Shown piece after piece: positions 1-9,384 of a stretch of DNA of 64,000 nucleotides. The stretch lies in the NCBI GenBank assembly GCA_020161065.1, contig JAIUPH010000018.1:124001-188000 (forward strand), written 5' to 3'. The notes beneath the pieces are model-generated. The model searched no databases. It was not told where the DNA came from and saw only the letters and a program-made list of their open reading frames with translations. Both the position numbers and the translations under genes were made by a program. Within the stretch, counting starts at the first letter, position 1; each line of letters opens with the position of its first letter. This DNA is from Pseudomonadota bacterium. Its GTDB lineage: Bacteria; Pseudomonadota; Gammaproteobacteria; Burkholderiales; Burkholderiaceae_C.

Positions 1-1303
1 GGTCCTTGGTGTGGCGCAGCCCGCCGACCAGTCGCGTGCCCGCGGCCACCGGCACGCTGACCTGCCCGAACGCCGCCTTCGACACCGTGGTGTCGCGCGT
101 GCCCAGCGAGCCGGCGCAGGCCTCGGCGCTGAGCAGGCAGCTCTGCTCGTTGAGCATGTCGTACCAGTAGGCGCCCACCACCCACTGCACGGCCGAACTG
201 CCCGGCGCGGCCAGCCGCACCTCGGCGCTCTTCTGGCGCGCGTTCTTCGGGTCGGCGTTGTACTGTTCCTCCGAGCCCGCGGGGCGCGAGGCGTCCCACT
301 TGCGGTAGACGATGCCCTCGCCGCTTTGGTACGCGGGCAGCACCGTCAGCACGCCGAAGCCGAGGTTCCAGTCGGCCTGCGCCCACAGCTTGGTGGCGTC
401 GTAGCTCTGGTACCCCACCTTCTCCAGCCCCGGCGTCGTCGGGTTGACGGCCGACTGCAGCCGCGTGTCTTCGTCGTTCCAGTTGGCCTGCGGGATGAAG
501 CCCGGCCCCTTGCCGCCGAGGTGGATGCGCTCGCCGCCGACCAGCAGCCGGAAGTCGCCGTTCGGCTTGAACAGCACCTTCACGCGCGCGCCGCTGGCCT
601 GCGCGTCGTTGAAGCCGTCGCTCAGGTAGCCGTCGCGGCTGATGGCCGCGCCCGAGACGCGCAGCGCCACGGTCTCGCCGAGCGGCAGGTTGAAGCCCGC
701 TTCGCCGCGCACCAGGCGCTGGCTGCCCAGCTCCAGCGAAGCGCGGCCGTCGCTGCGGCCGAGCACGGGGTCGCGCGTCACGTAGTTGACGGCGCCGGCC
801 GCGGCGTTGCGGCCGTACAGCGTGCCCTGCGGGCCGCGCAGCACTTCCACGCGGTCGAGGTCGAACAGCCCCAGCGTGTTCATCTCGGCGCGGAAGTTGT
901 AAACGCCGTCGTAGTTGGTCGACACCGCCGACTCGCCCATGCCCGGCGGCAGGTCGGAGCCGATGCCGCGGATGGCGATCACGTTGCCGCGCGCCGCGCC
1001 CTGCACCTCGACGTTGGAGACGTTCTTCAGGATCTCGGCGCCGCTGCTCAGGCCTTGCTCGGTGATCTCGGCGCCGCTCACGGCCTGCATCGAGATGCCG
1101 GTCTTCTGGATGTTGGCCGCGCGGCGTTCGGCGGTGACGGTCACGGTCTGCAGCTGGCCGCTCTTCTTCTCGGCGGCGGGGCTCGGCTCGGCCGCCGGCG
1201 CGGGCTCGGCGGCGGTCTGCGCAAGGGCTTGCAGGCTGCTCAGCGGCAGCAGCGCGACGAGCGCTGCGGCGGCAAGCGGAGTCAGGGCGGGACGCTGTTT
1301 CAT
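1..1303 (-). CDS. TonB-dependent outer-membrane receptor, 3' part cut by window edge
   Basis: Outer-membrane gated channel for active uptake of a ligand, energised by TonB. About 434 residues are visible, starting at an ATG at 1303 with a Sec signal peptide (AALVALLPLSSLQALAQ). A TonB-box-like QTVTVTAERR is followed by a plug domain with the usual LRGPQGTLYGRNAAAGAVNY element and the first barrel strands (MNxLGLFDLDRVEVLRGPQG style seen in sphingomonad/Burkholderiales catabolic receptors). The reading frame is open through base 1, so the C-terminal barrel lies outside. It sits 135 bp downstream of the histidine kinase gene on the same strand and may be the last gene of the Ton-system operon or have its own promoter. 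The ligand cannot be read from sequence; the neighbours argue for a catabolic substrate rather than a siderophore. Confidence 0.9.
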   Translation of the reverse strand, partial: MKQRPALTPLAAAALVALLPLSSLQALAQTAAEPAPAAEPSPAAEKKSGQLQTVTVTAERRAANIQKTGISMQAVSGAEITEQGLSSGAEILKNVSNVEVQGAARGNVIAIRGIGSDLPPGMGESAVSTNYDGVYNFRAEMNTLGLFDLDRVEVLRGPQGTLYGRNAAAGAVNYVTRDPVLGRSDGRASLELGSQRLVRGEAGFNLPLGETVALRVSGAAISRDGYLSDGFNDAQASGARVKVLFKPNGDFRLLVGGERIHLGGKGPGFIPQANWNDEDTRLQSAVNPTTPGLEKVGYQSYDATKLWAQADWNLGFGVLTVLPAYQSGEGIVYRKWDASRPAGSEEQYNADPKNARQKSAEVRLAAPGSSAVQWVVGAYWYDMLNEQSCLLSAEACAGSLGTRDTTVSKAAFGQVSVPVAAGTRLVGGLRHTKD

Positions 1304-1438
1304 GATGCTTGGAAGGTGTTGTGTCGATCGAGCGTGGCGGCGGCGGCCCGCAGCAGCGGCAAGCGCTGCCGTGGAGCCTGGCGGTCATGTTCGGCGGCGG
1401 CCGTGGCCGCGTCATCCGGGTGACTCCGGCTGTTTGCG

Positions 1439-2506
1439 TTAAGGGCGGTAAAGGTCGCCGGCGCCGGCCGCGGCCAGCGGCAGCGCGAAGCGCAGTTCGA
1501 GCCCGCCGCCGGCGCGCGCCGCCGCGGCGATGCTGCCGCCGTGCGCTTCCACCGCGCGCCGCGCGATGGCCAGGCCGAGGCCGAAGCCTTCGGTGTGGGT
1601 GCCGCCTTCGACGCGCACGAAAGGCTCGAAGATGCGCTGCAGCGCGCCGGCCGGCAGACCGGGCCCGCGGTCGGCCACGCTGACGCGCAACATGCGCGCA
1701 TCGACCTCGGCGCGCACGTCGACGCAGCTGCCTTCGGCGGTGAACTTGACGGCGTTGCGGATGACGTTCTCGAAGGCGCGCAACAGCAGCTCGCCATGCG
1801 CGCGCAGCGTGATCGAGCGCAGGCTCGAATCGAAGCGCAGGTCGCGCCCTTTGGAACGCGCCTCGAAGCGCGCGTCCTCGGCCACCGATTCGAGCAGGCC
1901 GATGGCGTCGATGTCGCCCGGCGTGCCCGGCGGCGTGCCCGATTCCAGCCGCGCCAGCGTCAGCACCTCGTCGACCAGGCGGTCCAGGCGCTCGACCTCG
2001 CGCTCGATGCGGCGCAGCGTGTCCTGCGCGTCGGTGCCCGGGCGCTGCAGCAGGCCGGCCGCCACCTGCAGCCGCGCCAGCGGCGAGCGCAGCTCGTGCG
2101 ACACGTCGTGCAGCAGCCGGCGCTGCGCGCCGAGCAGCGCGTGCAACTGCTGCGCCATGCGGTCGTAGTCGCGCGCCAGCGCCGCGAACTCGTCGCGCTG
2201 GCGGCCGAGCTGCGGCGCCACGCGCAAATCCAGCCGGCCGGCGGCCGCGGCGCCGAAGGCCTGGCGCAGCAGCCGCAGCGGCCGCGACAGCGACCACGCC
2301 AGCACGCCGCTGATCAGCGCCGCGATGAGCCCGCCGGTGAGCACCGGCATCAGCACCGACTGCTCGACCTTGGGCGGCACCGGCGGCAGCTCGATCAGTT
2401 CCGGAAACAGCCGCGCGAAGACGTTGATGCCGAGACCGGTGAGCAGCGCCGTGAACCAGCAGGCCGCGAAGACCTTCCAGAACAAACCGCCGGGGCCGCG
2501 CGGCAT
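1439..2506 (-). CDS. Sensor histidine kinase, CpxA/BaeS-like with short periplasmic loop
   Basis: Membrane kinase of a two-component pair, 355 aa. TM1 spans about residues 12-32 and TM2 about 53-72, leaving only a short, proline-rich periplasmic loop, so it probably senses membrane state or a partner protein. Then come a HAMP domain (about 70-125), a HisKA H-box [12 protein letters not shown] with phospho-acceptor His137, and an HATPase domain with N-box [11 protein letters not shown] and G-boxes DRGPGLP and GFGLGLAIA. The gene follows the response regulator by 13 bp on the same strand, so the two are co-transcribed. Fused-domain oddities are absent and length is normal for the family. Position between the MFS gene and a TonB receptor suggests it tunes envelope transport functions; that is inference. 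Confidence 0.9.
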   Translation of the reverse strand: MPRGPGGLFWKVFAACWFTALLTGLGINVFARLFPELIELPPVPPKVEQSVLMPVLTGGLIAALISGVLAWSLSRPLRLLRQAFGAAAAGRLDLRVAPQLGRQRDEFAALARDYDRMAQQLHALLGAQRRLLHDVSHELRSPLARLQVAAGLLQRPGTDAQDTLRRIEREVERLDRLVDEVLTLARLESGTPPGTPGDIDAIGLLESVAEDARFEARSKGRDLRFDSSLRSITLRAHGELLLRAFENVIRNAVKFTAEGSCVDVRAEVDARMLRVSVADRGPGLPAGALQRIFEPFVRVEGGTHTEGFGLGLAIARRAVEAHGGSIAAAARAGGGLELRFALPLAAAGAGDLYRP

Positions 2507-2519
2507 GGCGGGCCTGCGC

Positions 2520-3215
2520 TCAGTGCAGTTCGCGCACGAGCTGGTAGCCCATGCCGCGGATGCCGCGGATGCGCGCCGAGCCGTCGCGCGCGCGGCCCAG
2601 CTTGTGGCGTATGGCGCACAGGTGCACGTCGATGCTGCGGTCGTAAGGCCCGATCTCGCGCCCCAGCGCGCGCCGCGAGAGCTGCTCGCGCGGCACGATC
2701 TGCCCTTGCTCGCCGGCCAGCACTTCCAGCAGGTTGAACTCGGCCGGCGTCAGCGTCAGCGCCTCGCCCTGCCATTGCGCGCGCCGCTGCTCGGGCCACA
2801 TCACCAGCGCGCCGGCGCGGATCACGGTCTGCGGCGTCAGCTGCGGCAGCCCGGGCTGCGTGCGGCGCAGGATGGAGCGCACGCGCGCCGTCAGCTCGCG
2901 CGGCGTGCAGGGCTTGGCCACGTAGTCGTCGGCGCCGAGCTCGAGGCCGGTGATGCGGTCGGCATCGTCGCCGCGCGCGGTGAGCATCAGCACCGGAATG
3001 GCGCTCTTCAGGCGCACGCGGCGCAGCACTTCCTCGCCGTCGACGCGCGGCAGCATCGAGTCGAGCACCACCAGCGAGAAGCCGCCGTCGAGGCAGGCGC
3101 GCACGCCGGCCGAGCCGTCGTGCACCGCCTCGACCTCGAAGCCTTCCTGCGCCAGGTAGGCGCCGAGCAGGCCGGTGAGTTCCACGTCGTCGTCGACGAG
3201 CAGCAGCCGCGCCAT
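2520..3215 (-). CDS. OmpR/CpxR-family response regulator
   Basis: DNA-binding partner of the adjacent kinase, 231 aa. The receiver domain (1-120) has the acidic pocket DDD at 8-10, phospho-acceptor Asp52 in VVLDSMLP, and the switch residues Thr79 and Lys101 (VAKPCTPREL). The C-terminal winged helix has the OmpR signature (RALGREIGPYDRSIDVHL and GMGYQLV). A CpxR-like domain order and length are seen. It starts 18 bp downstream of the MFS stop codon, so MFS, regulator and kinase look like consecutive genes of one leftward transcript. Targets are unknown. Confidence 0.92.
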   Translation of the reverse strand: MARLLLVDDDVELTGLLGAYLAQEGFEVEAVHDGSAGVRACLDGGFSLVVLDSMLPRVDGEEVLRRVRLKSAIPVLMLTARGDDADRITGLELGADDYVAKPCTPRELTARVRSILRRTQPGLPQLTPQTVIRAGALVMWPEQRRAQWQGEALTLTPAEFNLLEVLAGEQGQIVPREQLSRRALGREIGPYDRSIDVHLCAIRHKLGRARDGSARIRGIRGMGYQLVRELH

Positions 3216-3233
3216 GGCCTTGTCCTCCAGCGT

Positions 3234-4460
3234 TCAGCGCCCGCGGCGCAGCAGGCCGGCCAGCAGCGCCACCGCGCCCAGCACCAGCAGCACCTGGCCT
3301 TCGACGCCGACGGCCAGCGCGCGCGCGCCGCCCAGCGCCTTTTCCAGCCACACCACGAGCACCGGGTTGATGAACATGCCGAAGAACAGGCACGACTGGA
3401 AGGCGCCGGTGCCCATGCCGCGGCGCGAGACCGGCAGGTCGCGCATGTTCCAGGTCACCATCGCCGGCAGCAGGATGCCGCAGCCCAGGCCGTTGACGAA
3501 GCCGGCCGTGGTCAGCGCGCCGTAGTCGGCGGCGCCCTTCATCAGCAGGAAGCCGGCGCCGCCGATCAGCGCGCCCACCGCGAGTTGCAGCGCCACGTTC
3601 AGCCGCGCCGCCAGCACCCAGCCGAACAACAGCGTGCCGGCGATGACGCCCAGGCTGTTGACGCCATAGGCCAGGCCGATCTGCGCCGGCGAGCGCACGC
3701 CGATCGCGCCGTGCAGGTAGCCGAAGTGCACCGGCACGGTCAGGAACACGATGCCCAGCACCACGCCCAGCGCGCAGATGAAGCCCAGCAGCCGCGGGCG
3801 GAAGGCCAGCGTGTCCTCGGCGAACTGCGCCGCCGTCATCGACGCGCGCGAGCGCGGTTCCCACAGGTAGATGGCCATCAGCGGCGCCAGCACCAGGCTG
3901 ACCGCGAACACCGCGTACGGCGCGCGCCAGCCGTGCTCGGCGATGGCGCCGCCCAGCGTGTTGAGCAGGAAGGCCGAGGTCGCCGAGACGGTGGTCTGCA
4001 GCGACATGAAGCGCTCGCGCTGGCGGCCTTCGTAGTAGTCGCCGATCATCGTGGTGCTGATGGTCATCAGCGCCGCTTCCAGCACGCCCAGCGCGAAGCG
4101 GCTGGCGATGATGGCGGTGAGCGAGTCCAGCACCATCGGCGCCGTGCCGACGAAGGCATACAGGAAGGTCGAGCCGACCAGCAGCCGCTTGCGGCCGAAG
4201 CGGTCGGCCAGCTCGCCCATGAAGACCGACAGCCCGGCCATCATCAGCATCGGCGCCGTCATGGTCAGCGGCACCAGGTAGTCGGCGCCGGGCACGTCCT
4301 TGAAGTGCGCCTGCATCGCCGGCAGGCTGGGGCCGAGGATGGCCGTCACCAGCACCGTCAGCCCGCTGGTCACCAGCAGGATGCAGGCGTGGATCAGCCG
4401 CGGCCGGCGCGCCGCGCTGGTGGCGCGGGCGCCGCTGGCAAGGCTGGCGGAAGGGTTCAT
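3234..4460 (-). CDS. Major facilitator superfamily transporter
   Basis: Inner-membrane secondary carrier, 408 aa with about 12 hydrophobic segments. The loop 2-3 signature is present as GELADRFGRKRLLVG, and the second half repeats a shorter version of the fold. Substrate and direction cannot be fixed from sequence; families of this type include drug/proton antiporters and aromatic-acid importers. It lies 55 bp downstream of tonB and 18 bp upstream of the response regulator gene, all leftward. A job moving the TonB-imported compound, or a breakdown product, across the inner membrane is a reasonable inference from this context. Confidence 0.85.
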   Translation of the reverse strand: MNPSASLASGARATSAARRPRLIHACILLVTSGLTVLVTAILGPSLPAMQAHFKDVPGADYLVPLTMTAPMLMMAGLSVFMGELADRFGRKRLLVGSTFLYAFVGTAPMVLDSLTAIIASRFALGVLEAALMTISTTMIGDYYEGRQRERFMSLQTTVSATSAFLLNTLGGAIAEHGWRAPYAVFAVSLVLAPLMAIYLWEPRSRASMTAAQFAEDTLAFRPRLLGFICALGVVLGIVFLTVPVHFGYLHGAIGVRSPAQIGLAYGVNSLGVIAGTLLFGWVLAARLNVALQLAVGALIGGAGFLLMKGAADYGALTTAGFVNGLGCGILLPAMVTWNMRDLPVSRRGMGTGAFQSCLFFGMFINPVLVVWLEKALGGARALAVGVEGQVLLVLGAVALLAGLLRRGR

Positions 4461-4515
4461 GCGTCGTCTCCTGGTGATGGCCCGCGGCGGCGCCGGGGCC
4501 GGCGGCGTTCGGTGT

Positions 4516-5210
<695 letters not shown>

Positions 5211-5214
<4 letters not shown>

Positions 5215-5642
5215 GGCAAAAACTGCTCGGAGCCGACGACGCCGATCTTCGTCAGCCCGCTGCGCTGCGCGGCGGCCAGCAGGCCGGCCACCACGTCGTA
5301 GCGCGCCTTGCGGTCGGGCCGCAGGTGCACCTCGGGCTGCACGGCGCGGGCGGCTTCGGCCTGCATGCGGCGCTCGGCCTCGTCGCCGCCGGCCAGTTCC
5401 TCGCCGTTCCAGCGCACGCGCGAGGCGGCGTCGACGTCGATGCGCAGCACCTCGGGCTTGGGCGCATCGCTCGGCGGCGCGCCGTGCGGCATGTTCAGGT
5501 TGACCGCATGCAGTTGCACCGGAATCGTGATGATCAGCATGATCAGCAGCACCAGCATCACGTCGATCAGCGGCGTGGTGTTGATGTCCACCAGCGGTTC
5601 GTCGCGCGGCGCCGCCTTGCGGGCGGCCAGGGTCTTCTTCAT
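5211..5642 (-). CDS. exbD: ExbD/TolR-family proton-channel subunit (second copy)
   Basis: Component of the TonB motor, 143 aa. A short cytoplasmic tail is followed by one TM helix that carries the proton-relay Asp (VDINTTPLIDVMLVLLIM) and a periplasmic ExbD domain. The gene lies between exbD-1 (22 bp upstream) and tonB (4-bp overlap). It differs clearly from the upstream copy, so this is an ExbB-ExbD1-ExbD2-TonB arrangement like that described in Xanthomonas. In that system the second ExbD is needed only for particular substrates, which fits a dedicated system. Confidence 0.92.
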
Positions 5643-5664
5643 TGCCGGCTCCTGCTCGTTTTCG

Positions 5665-6099
5665 CTACAGCGTGCGCGCCGGCGGCTCGGTGATGAAGCC
5701 GATCTTCACGATGCCGGCGCGCTGGCAGGCCAGGATGATCTTGCCCACCGGCTCGTAGTCGCTGTGCCAGTCGCCGCGGATGTGCACCTCGGGCTGCGGG
5801 TCCATCGCGGCGACGGTCTTCAGCCGGCGCACCAGCTCGTCGACGCCGCTCACTTTGGCGTCCAGCCAGTACAGGCCGCCGCGCGCGTCGACCGAGATCA
5901 CGATGTTCTCGGGCTTGCTCTCGCGCACCTCGTTGCGCTGCTTGGGCAGGTCCACCGGCACCGAGTAGTTCACGACCGGGATGGTGATCAGGAAGATGAT
6001 CAGCAGCACCAGCATCACGTCGACCAGCGGCGTGGTGTTGATCGCCGACACCGCCTGCTCCTGGCCGTCGCCGCCGGCCGCGGGGATCTGCATCGCCAT
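5665..6099 (-). CDS. exbD: ExbD/TolR-family proton-channel subunit (first copy)
   Basis: First of two adjacent ExbD paralogues, 144 aa. The TM helix has the canonical AINTTPLVDVMLVLLIIFLI with its essential Asp, followed by a periplasmic domain (PENIVISVDARGGLYWLD; PEVHIRGDWHSDYEPVGKI). It starts 13 bp after the exbB stop codon, so it is expressed with exbB. Normal length for the family, nothing missing. Confidence 0.93.
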   Translation of the reverse strand: MAMQIPAAGGDGQEQAVSAINTTPLVDVMLVLLIIFLITIPVVNYSVPVDLPKQRNEVRESKPENIVISVDARGGLYWLDAKVSGVDELVRRLKTVAAMDPQPEVHIRGDWHSDYEPVGKIILACQRAGIVKIGFITEPPARTL

Positions 6100-6112
6100 C
6101 GCCCGCGCTCCT

Positions 6113-6880
6113 TCAGGCGCCGGTGGCCAGCAGCACGGTGTGCAGCTCGCCGGAGAAGTCGCGCACCTCGTCCATCACCGCGGTGTTCCGGCGCAGCAGC
6201 CAGTTGTAGCCCAGCACCGCGGGCACCGCGACGGCCAGGCCGATGGCGGTCATGATCAGCGCCTCGCCCACCGGGCCGGCCACCTTGTCGATCGAGGCCT
6301 GGCCGGCGACGCCGATGGCGGTGAGCGCGTGGTAGATGCCCCAGACGGTGCCGAACAGCCCGACGAAGGGGCTGGTGGAGCCCACCGTGGCCAGCAGGCT
6401 CATGCCGCCCGACAGCCGGCGCTGCACGCGCTCAGTGGCGCGGTGGATCGACAGGTCGACCCAGTCGGCGAAGTCCACCTTGGCGTGCAGGCCGCCGTGC
6501 TTGTGGCTGGCTTCGAGCCCGGCTTCGGCGATGTAGCGGAAGGGGCTGCCGTCGTCGAGCTGCGCGGCGCCCGCGGTCACGGTGCCGGCGTTCCAGAAGC
6601 GCTCGTCGGCCTTCTTCGCCTGGCGGCCCATGCGGCCCTGCTCCAGCAGCTTGGTGACGATGACGTACCAGCTGGCCATGGACATCAGCGCCAGGATCAC
6701 GAGCACGGTCTTCGACACCGCGTCGCCCTGCGACCACAGCGCGTCCAGGCCGTAGGGGTTGGCGCCGGCCGCGGCGGTGGTGGCGGCCGTGGCGGCGTTG
6801 GCGGCGCTGGCGGCGCTCGCCGCGATCAGCGCGGCGGCCGCCAGGGCGCGGCGCAGGGTTGGCATCAGATAATCAGGCAT
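6113..6880 (-). CDS. exbB: ExbB/MotA/TolQ-family proton-channel protein
   Basis: Inner-membrane stator of the TonB motor, 255 aa. The ATG at 6880 was chosen because GGAGA lies about 8 bases upstream and a signal-peptide-like, Ala-rich N-terminus follows (ALIAASAASAANAA). TM1 is near 55-75 (VSKTVLVILALMSMASWYVI); the conserved TM2/TM3 block contains STSPFVGLFGTVWGIYHAL and GEALIMTAIGLAVAVPAVL. Followed within 13 bp by exbD. The upstream neighbour, the ABM-domain gene, ends 23 bp before this start, so the Ton genes are probably on the transcript that begins at the SMP-30 gene. Confidence 0.93.
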   Translation of the reverse strand: MPDYLMPTLRRALAAAALIAASAASAANAATAATTAAAGANPYGLDALWSQGDAVSKTVLVILALMSMASWYVIVTKLLEQGRMGRQAKKADERFWNAGTVTAGAAQLDDGSPFRYIAEAGLEASHKHGGLHAKVDFADWVDLSIHRATERVQRRLSGGMSLLATVGSTSPFVGLFGTVWGIYHALTAIGVAGQASIDKVAGPVGEALIMTAIGLAVAVPAVLGYNWLLRRNTAVMDEVRDFSGELHTVLLATGA

Positions 6881-6903
6881 GAGCGTGTCTCCAGGAATGA
6901 ATG

Positions 6904-7224
6904 TCAGTCGGCGAGGTGGCCGGCCGCCGCCGGCGCCGGCACCGCGATGAAGTTCTCGACCTCGGGTGCGCCCTGCAGCAGGCCTTGCAGGCGCTGGCGC
7001 AGGCTGACCAGGCCGGCAGACGGGCGCCAGCCCAGCGTGGGGTCTTCGAGGCGCCGCCACTCGACCAGCAGCGCGTAGTGCTGGCCGTTGTCGACCGAGC
7101 GCCGCAGCTCGTGCGACAAGTAGCCCGCGGCGTCGCGCAACAGCGGCTCGGCCTGGGCGATGGTGCGCTCGAAGGCCGCCTCGCAGCCCGGGCGCACCAT
7201 CAGGGTGGCGACCTGCAGGATCAT
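6904..7224 (-). CDS. ABM-domain (antibiotic biosynthesis monooxygenase-like) small protein
   Basis: A 106-aa single-domain dimeric alpha-beta barrel protein: MILQVATLMVRPGCEAAFE opens the ferredoxin-like fold and GYLSHELRRSVDNGQHYALL matches the family pattern (strand, His, long strand). Members include cofactor-free monooxygenases acting on quinols, haem-degrading enzymes and many uncharacterised proteins, so the reaction cannot be assigned. It is 7 bp downstream of the SMP-30 gene and 23 bp upstream of exbB. This places a possible ring-oxidising enzyme inside the same transcript as the Ton motor. Confidence 0.75.
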   Translation of the reverse strand: MILQVATLMVRPGCEAAFERTIAQAEPLLRDAAGYLSHELRRSVDNGQHYALLVEWRRLEDPTLGWRPSAGLVSLRQRLQGLLQGAPEVENFIAVPAPAAAGHLAD

Positions 7225-7231
7225 CGCCGCC

Positions 7232-8266
7232 TCAACGCGCCGTGGCCGGCACGCGCCAATGCGCCAGCGGCAGCCCGGCCACCGGCGAGCGGAACCACGG
7301 CAGCGTGTCGCCCGCCAGGCTGCCCAGGTAGACGGTGCGCAGGTCGGGGCCGCCGAAGGCGATGCTGGCCATCATCGGCGCCAGCGTGCCTTTGCACGAG
7401 GCCATCAGCTCCGGCGTCGTCGTGCCGGCCTGGTAGTGCTGCTCGTAGACGGCCAGCGCCGCCGGGTTGCCGTCGTCGAGCAGCGTGAGCAGCTCGCCCT
7501 CGGGCGTCAGCGCCACCAGGCGCTCGGTCAGCACCAGCGTGATCCACAGGTTGCCGGCGGCGTCGATCGCGAAGCCGTCGGGAAAGCCGCCGAGGTCGGC
7601 CGGGCCGTAGGTCTCGCGGCCGTGCAGCGAGCCGTCGGGCCGCACGCGCAGCCGCGAGATGCGGCGCGCGTTGGTCTCGGCGACGTAGAGCCATTCTTCA
7701 CGCGCGTCCAGCCGCAGCTCGTTGGTGCCGACGAAGCCTTCGGCGACGATGCGGATGCCGCGCTCGTCGATCAGCCCGACGTAGCCGTCAGCCGTGCGCG
7801 CGTTGATCGAGCGCGTCCACGGCACCTCGCGCGTGGTCACGGTGAACCAGGTGCGGCCCTTGGAATCGGTCAGCACGAAGTTGGTCTTGCCCAGCGGCCG
7901 GCCGTCGACCTCGCGGTACAGCGTGCGCGAGCGGCCGTCGCGCGTCATCAGCTCGATCGCGTCGGTGCCGAAGTTGGCGATCACGAGGTCGCCGTCGCGG
8001 TTGAAGGCAATGCCGTTGGGCAAGCTGCCGCCCATCACCAGCGATTGCGCGTCGAGCGCGCGGTCGCCCTCGATGCCCGACTGGCGGATCAGCGTCTGCG
8101 TGCCGTCGGCGGCGATCTTCATCACGCCGCGCGCATCGGCCGTCCAGACGCTGCCGTCGGGCTCGCACAGGATGCATTCGGGGCGCTGCAGGTCGCGGCC
8201 CAGCGTGCGGATGGCGGCGCGGTCGACTTGCCAGCCCTTGAGCGGATTGTTTTGCACCGTGGCCAT
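7232..8266 (-). CDS. SMP-30/gluconolactonase/LRE-family lactonase
   Basis: Six-bladed beta-propeller hydrolase expected to open a lactone, 344 aa. The N-terminal metal-ligand Glu is at 30 (LQRPECILCEPDGSVWTAD), and later blades contain FVGTNELRLDAREEWLYVAE and GFPDGFAIDAAGNLWITL, which supply the Asn and Asp ligands of the family. An upstream in-frame ATG at 8344 was rejected because it lies inside the conserved promoter/operator described separately; initiation at 8266 leaves a leader of about 19 nt. First gene of a leftward run into the ABM and Ton genes. Lactone substrates are typical of intradiol or sugar-acid pathways; the true one is unknown. Confidence 0.85.
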   Translation of the reverse strand: MATVQNNPLKGWQVDRAAIRTLGRDLQRPECILCEPDGSVWTADARGVMKIAADGTQTLIRQSGIEGDRALDAQSLVMGGSLPNGIAFNRDGDLVIANFGTDAIELMTRDGRSRTLYREVDGRPLGKTNFVLTDSKGRTWFTVTTREVPWTRSINARTADGYVGLIDERGIRIVAEGFVGTNELRLDAREEWLYVAETNARRISRLRVRPDGSLHGRETYGPADLGGFPDGFAIDAAGNLWITLVLTERLVALTPEGELLTLLDDGNPAALAVYEQHYQAGTTTPELMASCKGTLAPMMASIAFGGPDLRTVYLGSLAGDTLPWFRSPVAGLPLAHWRVPATAR

Positions 8267-8281
8267 GGGGTCCGAGCTTCG

Positions 8282-8350
8282 ATGGCGGCGCATCGTAGGC
8301 AGCGCGCCCGGCTTCGGGAAATCGAATCTGGCGATGCGCCGCATCGCCCG
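8282..8350 (-). promoter_or_regulatory. Composite operator/promoter, copy 1 (upstream of SMP-30 lactonase)
   Basis: A 17-bp perfect palindrome (GCGATGCG-C-CGCATCGC, 8331-8347) is followed on the minus strand by AGATTCGATTTCCC and a -10-like TACGAT (8297-8292). The palindrome centre (8339) is 42 bp from the upstream edge of the -10. The -35 region (TTCCCG) is poor, as expected for an activated promoter. The same layout recurs at 20.6 and 23.6 kb. The divergent LysR gene starts about 100 bp away, and is the likely regulator. Confidence 0.7.
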
Positions 8351-8413
8351 AGCGCATACGTGGGATTACCCTGAACGGCGCCGCACCGGCCGCCCCGCGG
8401 CACGGCGCGCGCC

Positions 8414-8419
8414 TACACT
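8414..8419 (+). promoter_or_regulatory. Possible -10 box for the LysR gene
   Basis: TACACT lies 30 bases upstream of the LysR ATG. No good -35 hexamer is visible, and no Shine-Dalgarno sequence precedes the ATG (a C-rich stretch does), so this is a weak call. Confidence 0.3.
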
Positions 8420-8448
8420 GGCGGCCCGCGAACCCGGCCCCGCCCCCC

Positions 8449-9384
8449 ATGCGCTACCAGCGCCTCGACCTCAACTTGCTGACCGCCTTGCGCGCGCTGC
8501 TGACCGAGCGCAACGTGACGCGCGCCGGCGAGCAGCTTCACGTCTCGCAGCCGGCGATGAGCGGCATGCTGGCGCGGCTGCGCGAGTATTTCGACGACCA
8601 GCTCGTGGTGCCCGTCGGCCGGCGCATGGAACTCACGCCGCTGGGCGAGCAGCTCGTCGAGAAGGTCAACGACCTGATGCTGCGGCTGGACGCCACGCTG
8701 GCCACGCGGCCCGGCTTCGACCCCGCCACCTCGCGCCGGCAGTTCTCGATCGTCGCGTCGGACTACCTGATCCAGGTGCTGCTGCTGGGCGTGCTGCGCG
8801 AGGTGCACGACGAGGCGCCGGGCATCACCATCAGCTTCGCGCAGCCCAGCAACACGGCGGCGGTGGACCTCGAAAACGGCGAGGTCGATTTCGTCATCAA
8901 CCCGGCGCGCTTCGTGACGCCGAACCAGGCCTCGATCGTGCTGTTCGAGGACAGCTACCACCTCGTGGTGGACCCGGCGCACGCGCCGGTCCGCGGCCCG
9001 GTGGACCTCGACCGCTTCATGGCGCTGCGCCACGTCACGCTGGAAAGCAACGGCCGGCCGCAGTTCGAAAGCTGGTTCCTCGCCGAGCACGGCAAGCTGC
9101 CGCAGGCCGACGTGGTGGTGCACAGCTTCGGCATGCTGCCGCAGCTGGTGCTGGGCACCTCGCGCGTGGCCGTGATGCACACGCGCATGGCGCTGCAAAG
9201 CCTGCGCTTCTGGCCGCAGCTGCGCCTGCTGCCCCTGGCCTTCGACGCGCCGCGCCTGGTGGAGACGCTGCAATGGCACCGCTACCGCGACCTCGACCCC
9301 GGCAGCCAATGGCTGCGCGACAAGATGATCGAGCATGCGCAGCGGCTGCCGAAGCCGGAGGCGTTGTTACTTGATCGGGGTTGA
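8449..9384 (+). CDS. LysR-family transcriptional regulator (NodD/NahR-like)
   Basis: DNA-binding regulator, 311 aa. The N-terminal helix-turn-helix (about 8-65) contains LDLNLLTALRALLTERNVT and VSQPAMSGMLARLREYFDD, the pattern of the NodD/NahR/LinR branch that responds to aromatic or flavonoid-like effectors. The effector domain follows (SIVASDYLIQVLLLGVL; VHSFGMLPQLVLGTSRVAVM). It is transcribed divergently from the SMP-30 lactonase gene, a classic LysR arrangement. A palindrome in the shared region recurs before two more operons, so this protein is the prime candidate to control all three. It converges on the SDR operon across a 400-bp repeat-bearing gap. Confidence 0.9.
   Translation: MRYQRLDLNLLTALRALLTERNVTRAGEQLHVSQPAMSGMLARLREYFDDQLVVPVGRRMELTPLGEQLVEKVNDLMLRLDATLATRPGFDPATSRRQFSIVASDYLIQVLLLGVLREVHDEAPGITISFAQPSNTAAVDLENGEVDFVINPARFVTPNQASIVLFEDSYHLVVDPAHAPVRGPVDLDRFMALRHVTLESNGRPQFESWFLAEHGKLPQADVVVHSFGMLPQLVLGTSRVAVMHTRMALQSLRFWPQLRLLPLAFDAPRLVETLQWHRYRDLDPGSQWLRDKMIEHAQRLPKPEALLLDRG

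Noticed and set aside
8267-8344. Conserved N-terminal peptide (MRRI...PGALP) upstream of the SMP-30 and HisD-like starts, also in frame before the TonB receptor
   Set aside because: The similarity is at DNA level and coincides with the operator and -10 box, so it is a translated promoter rather than protein.
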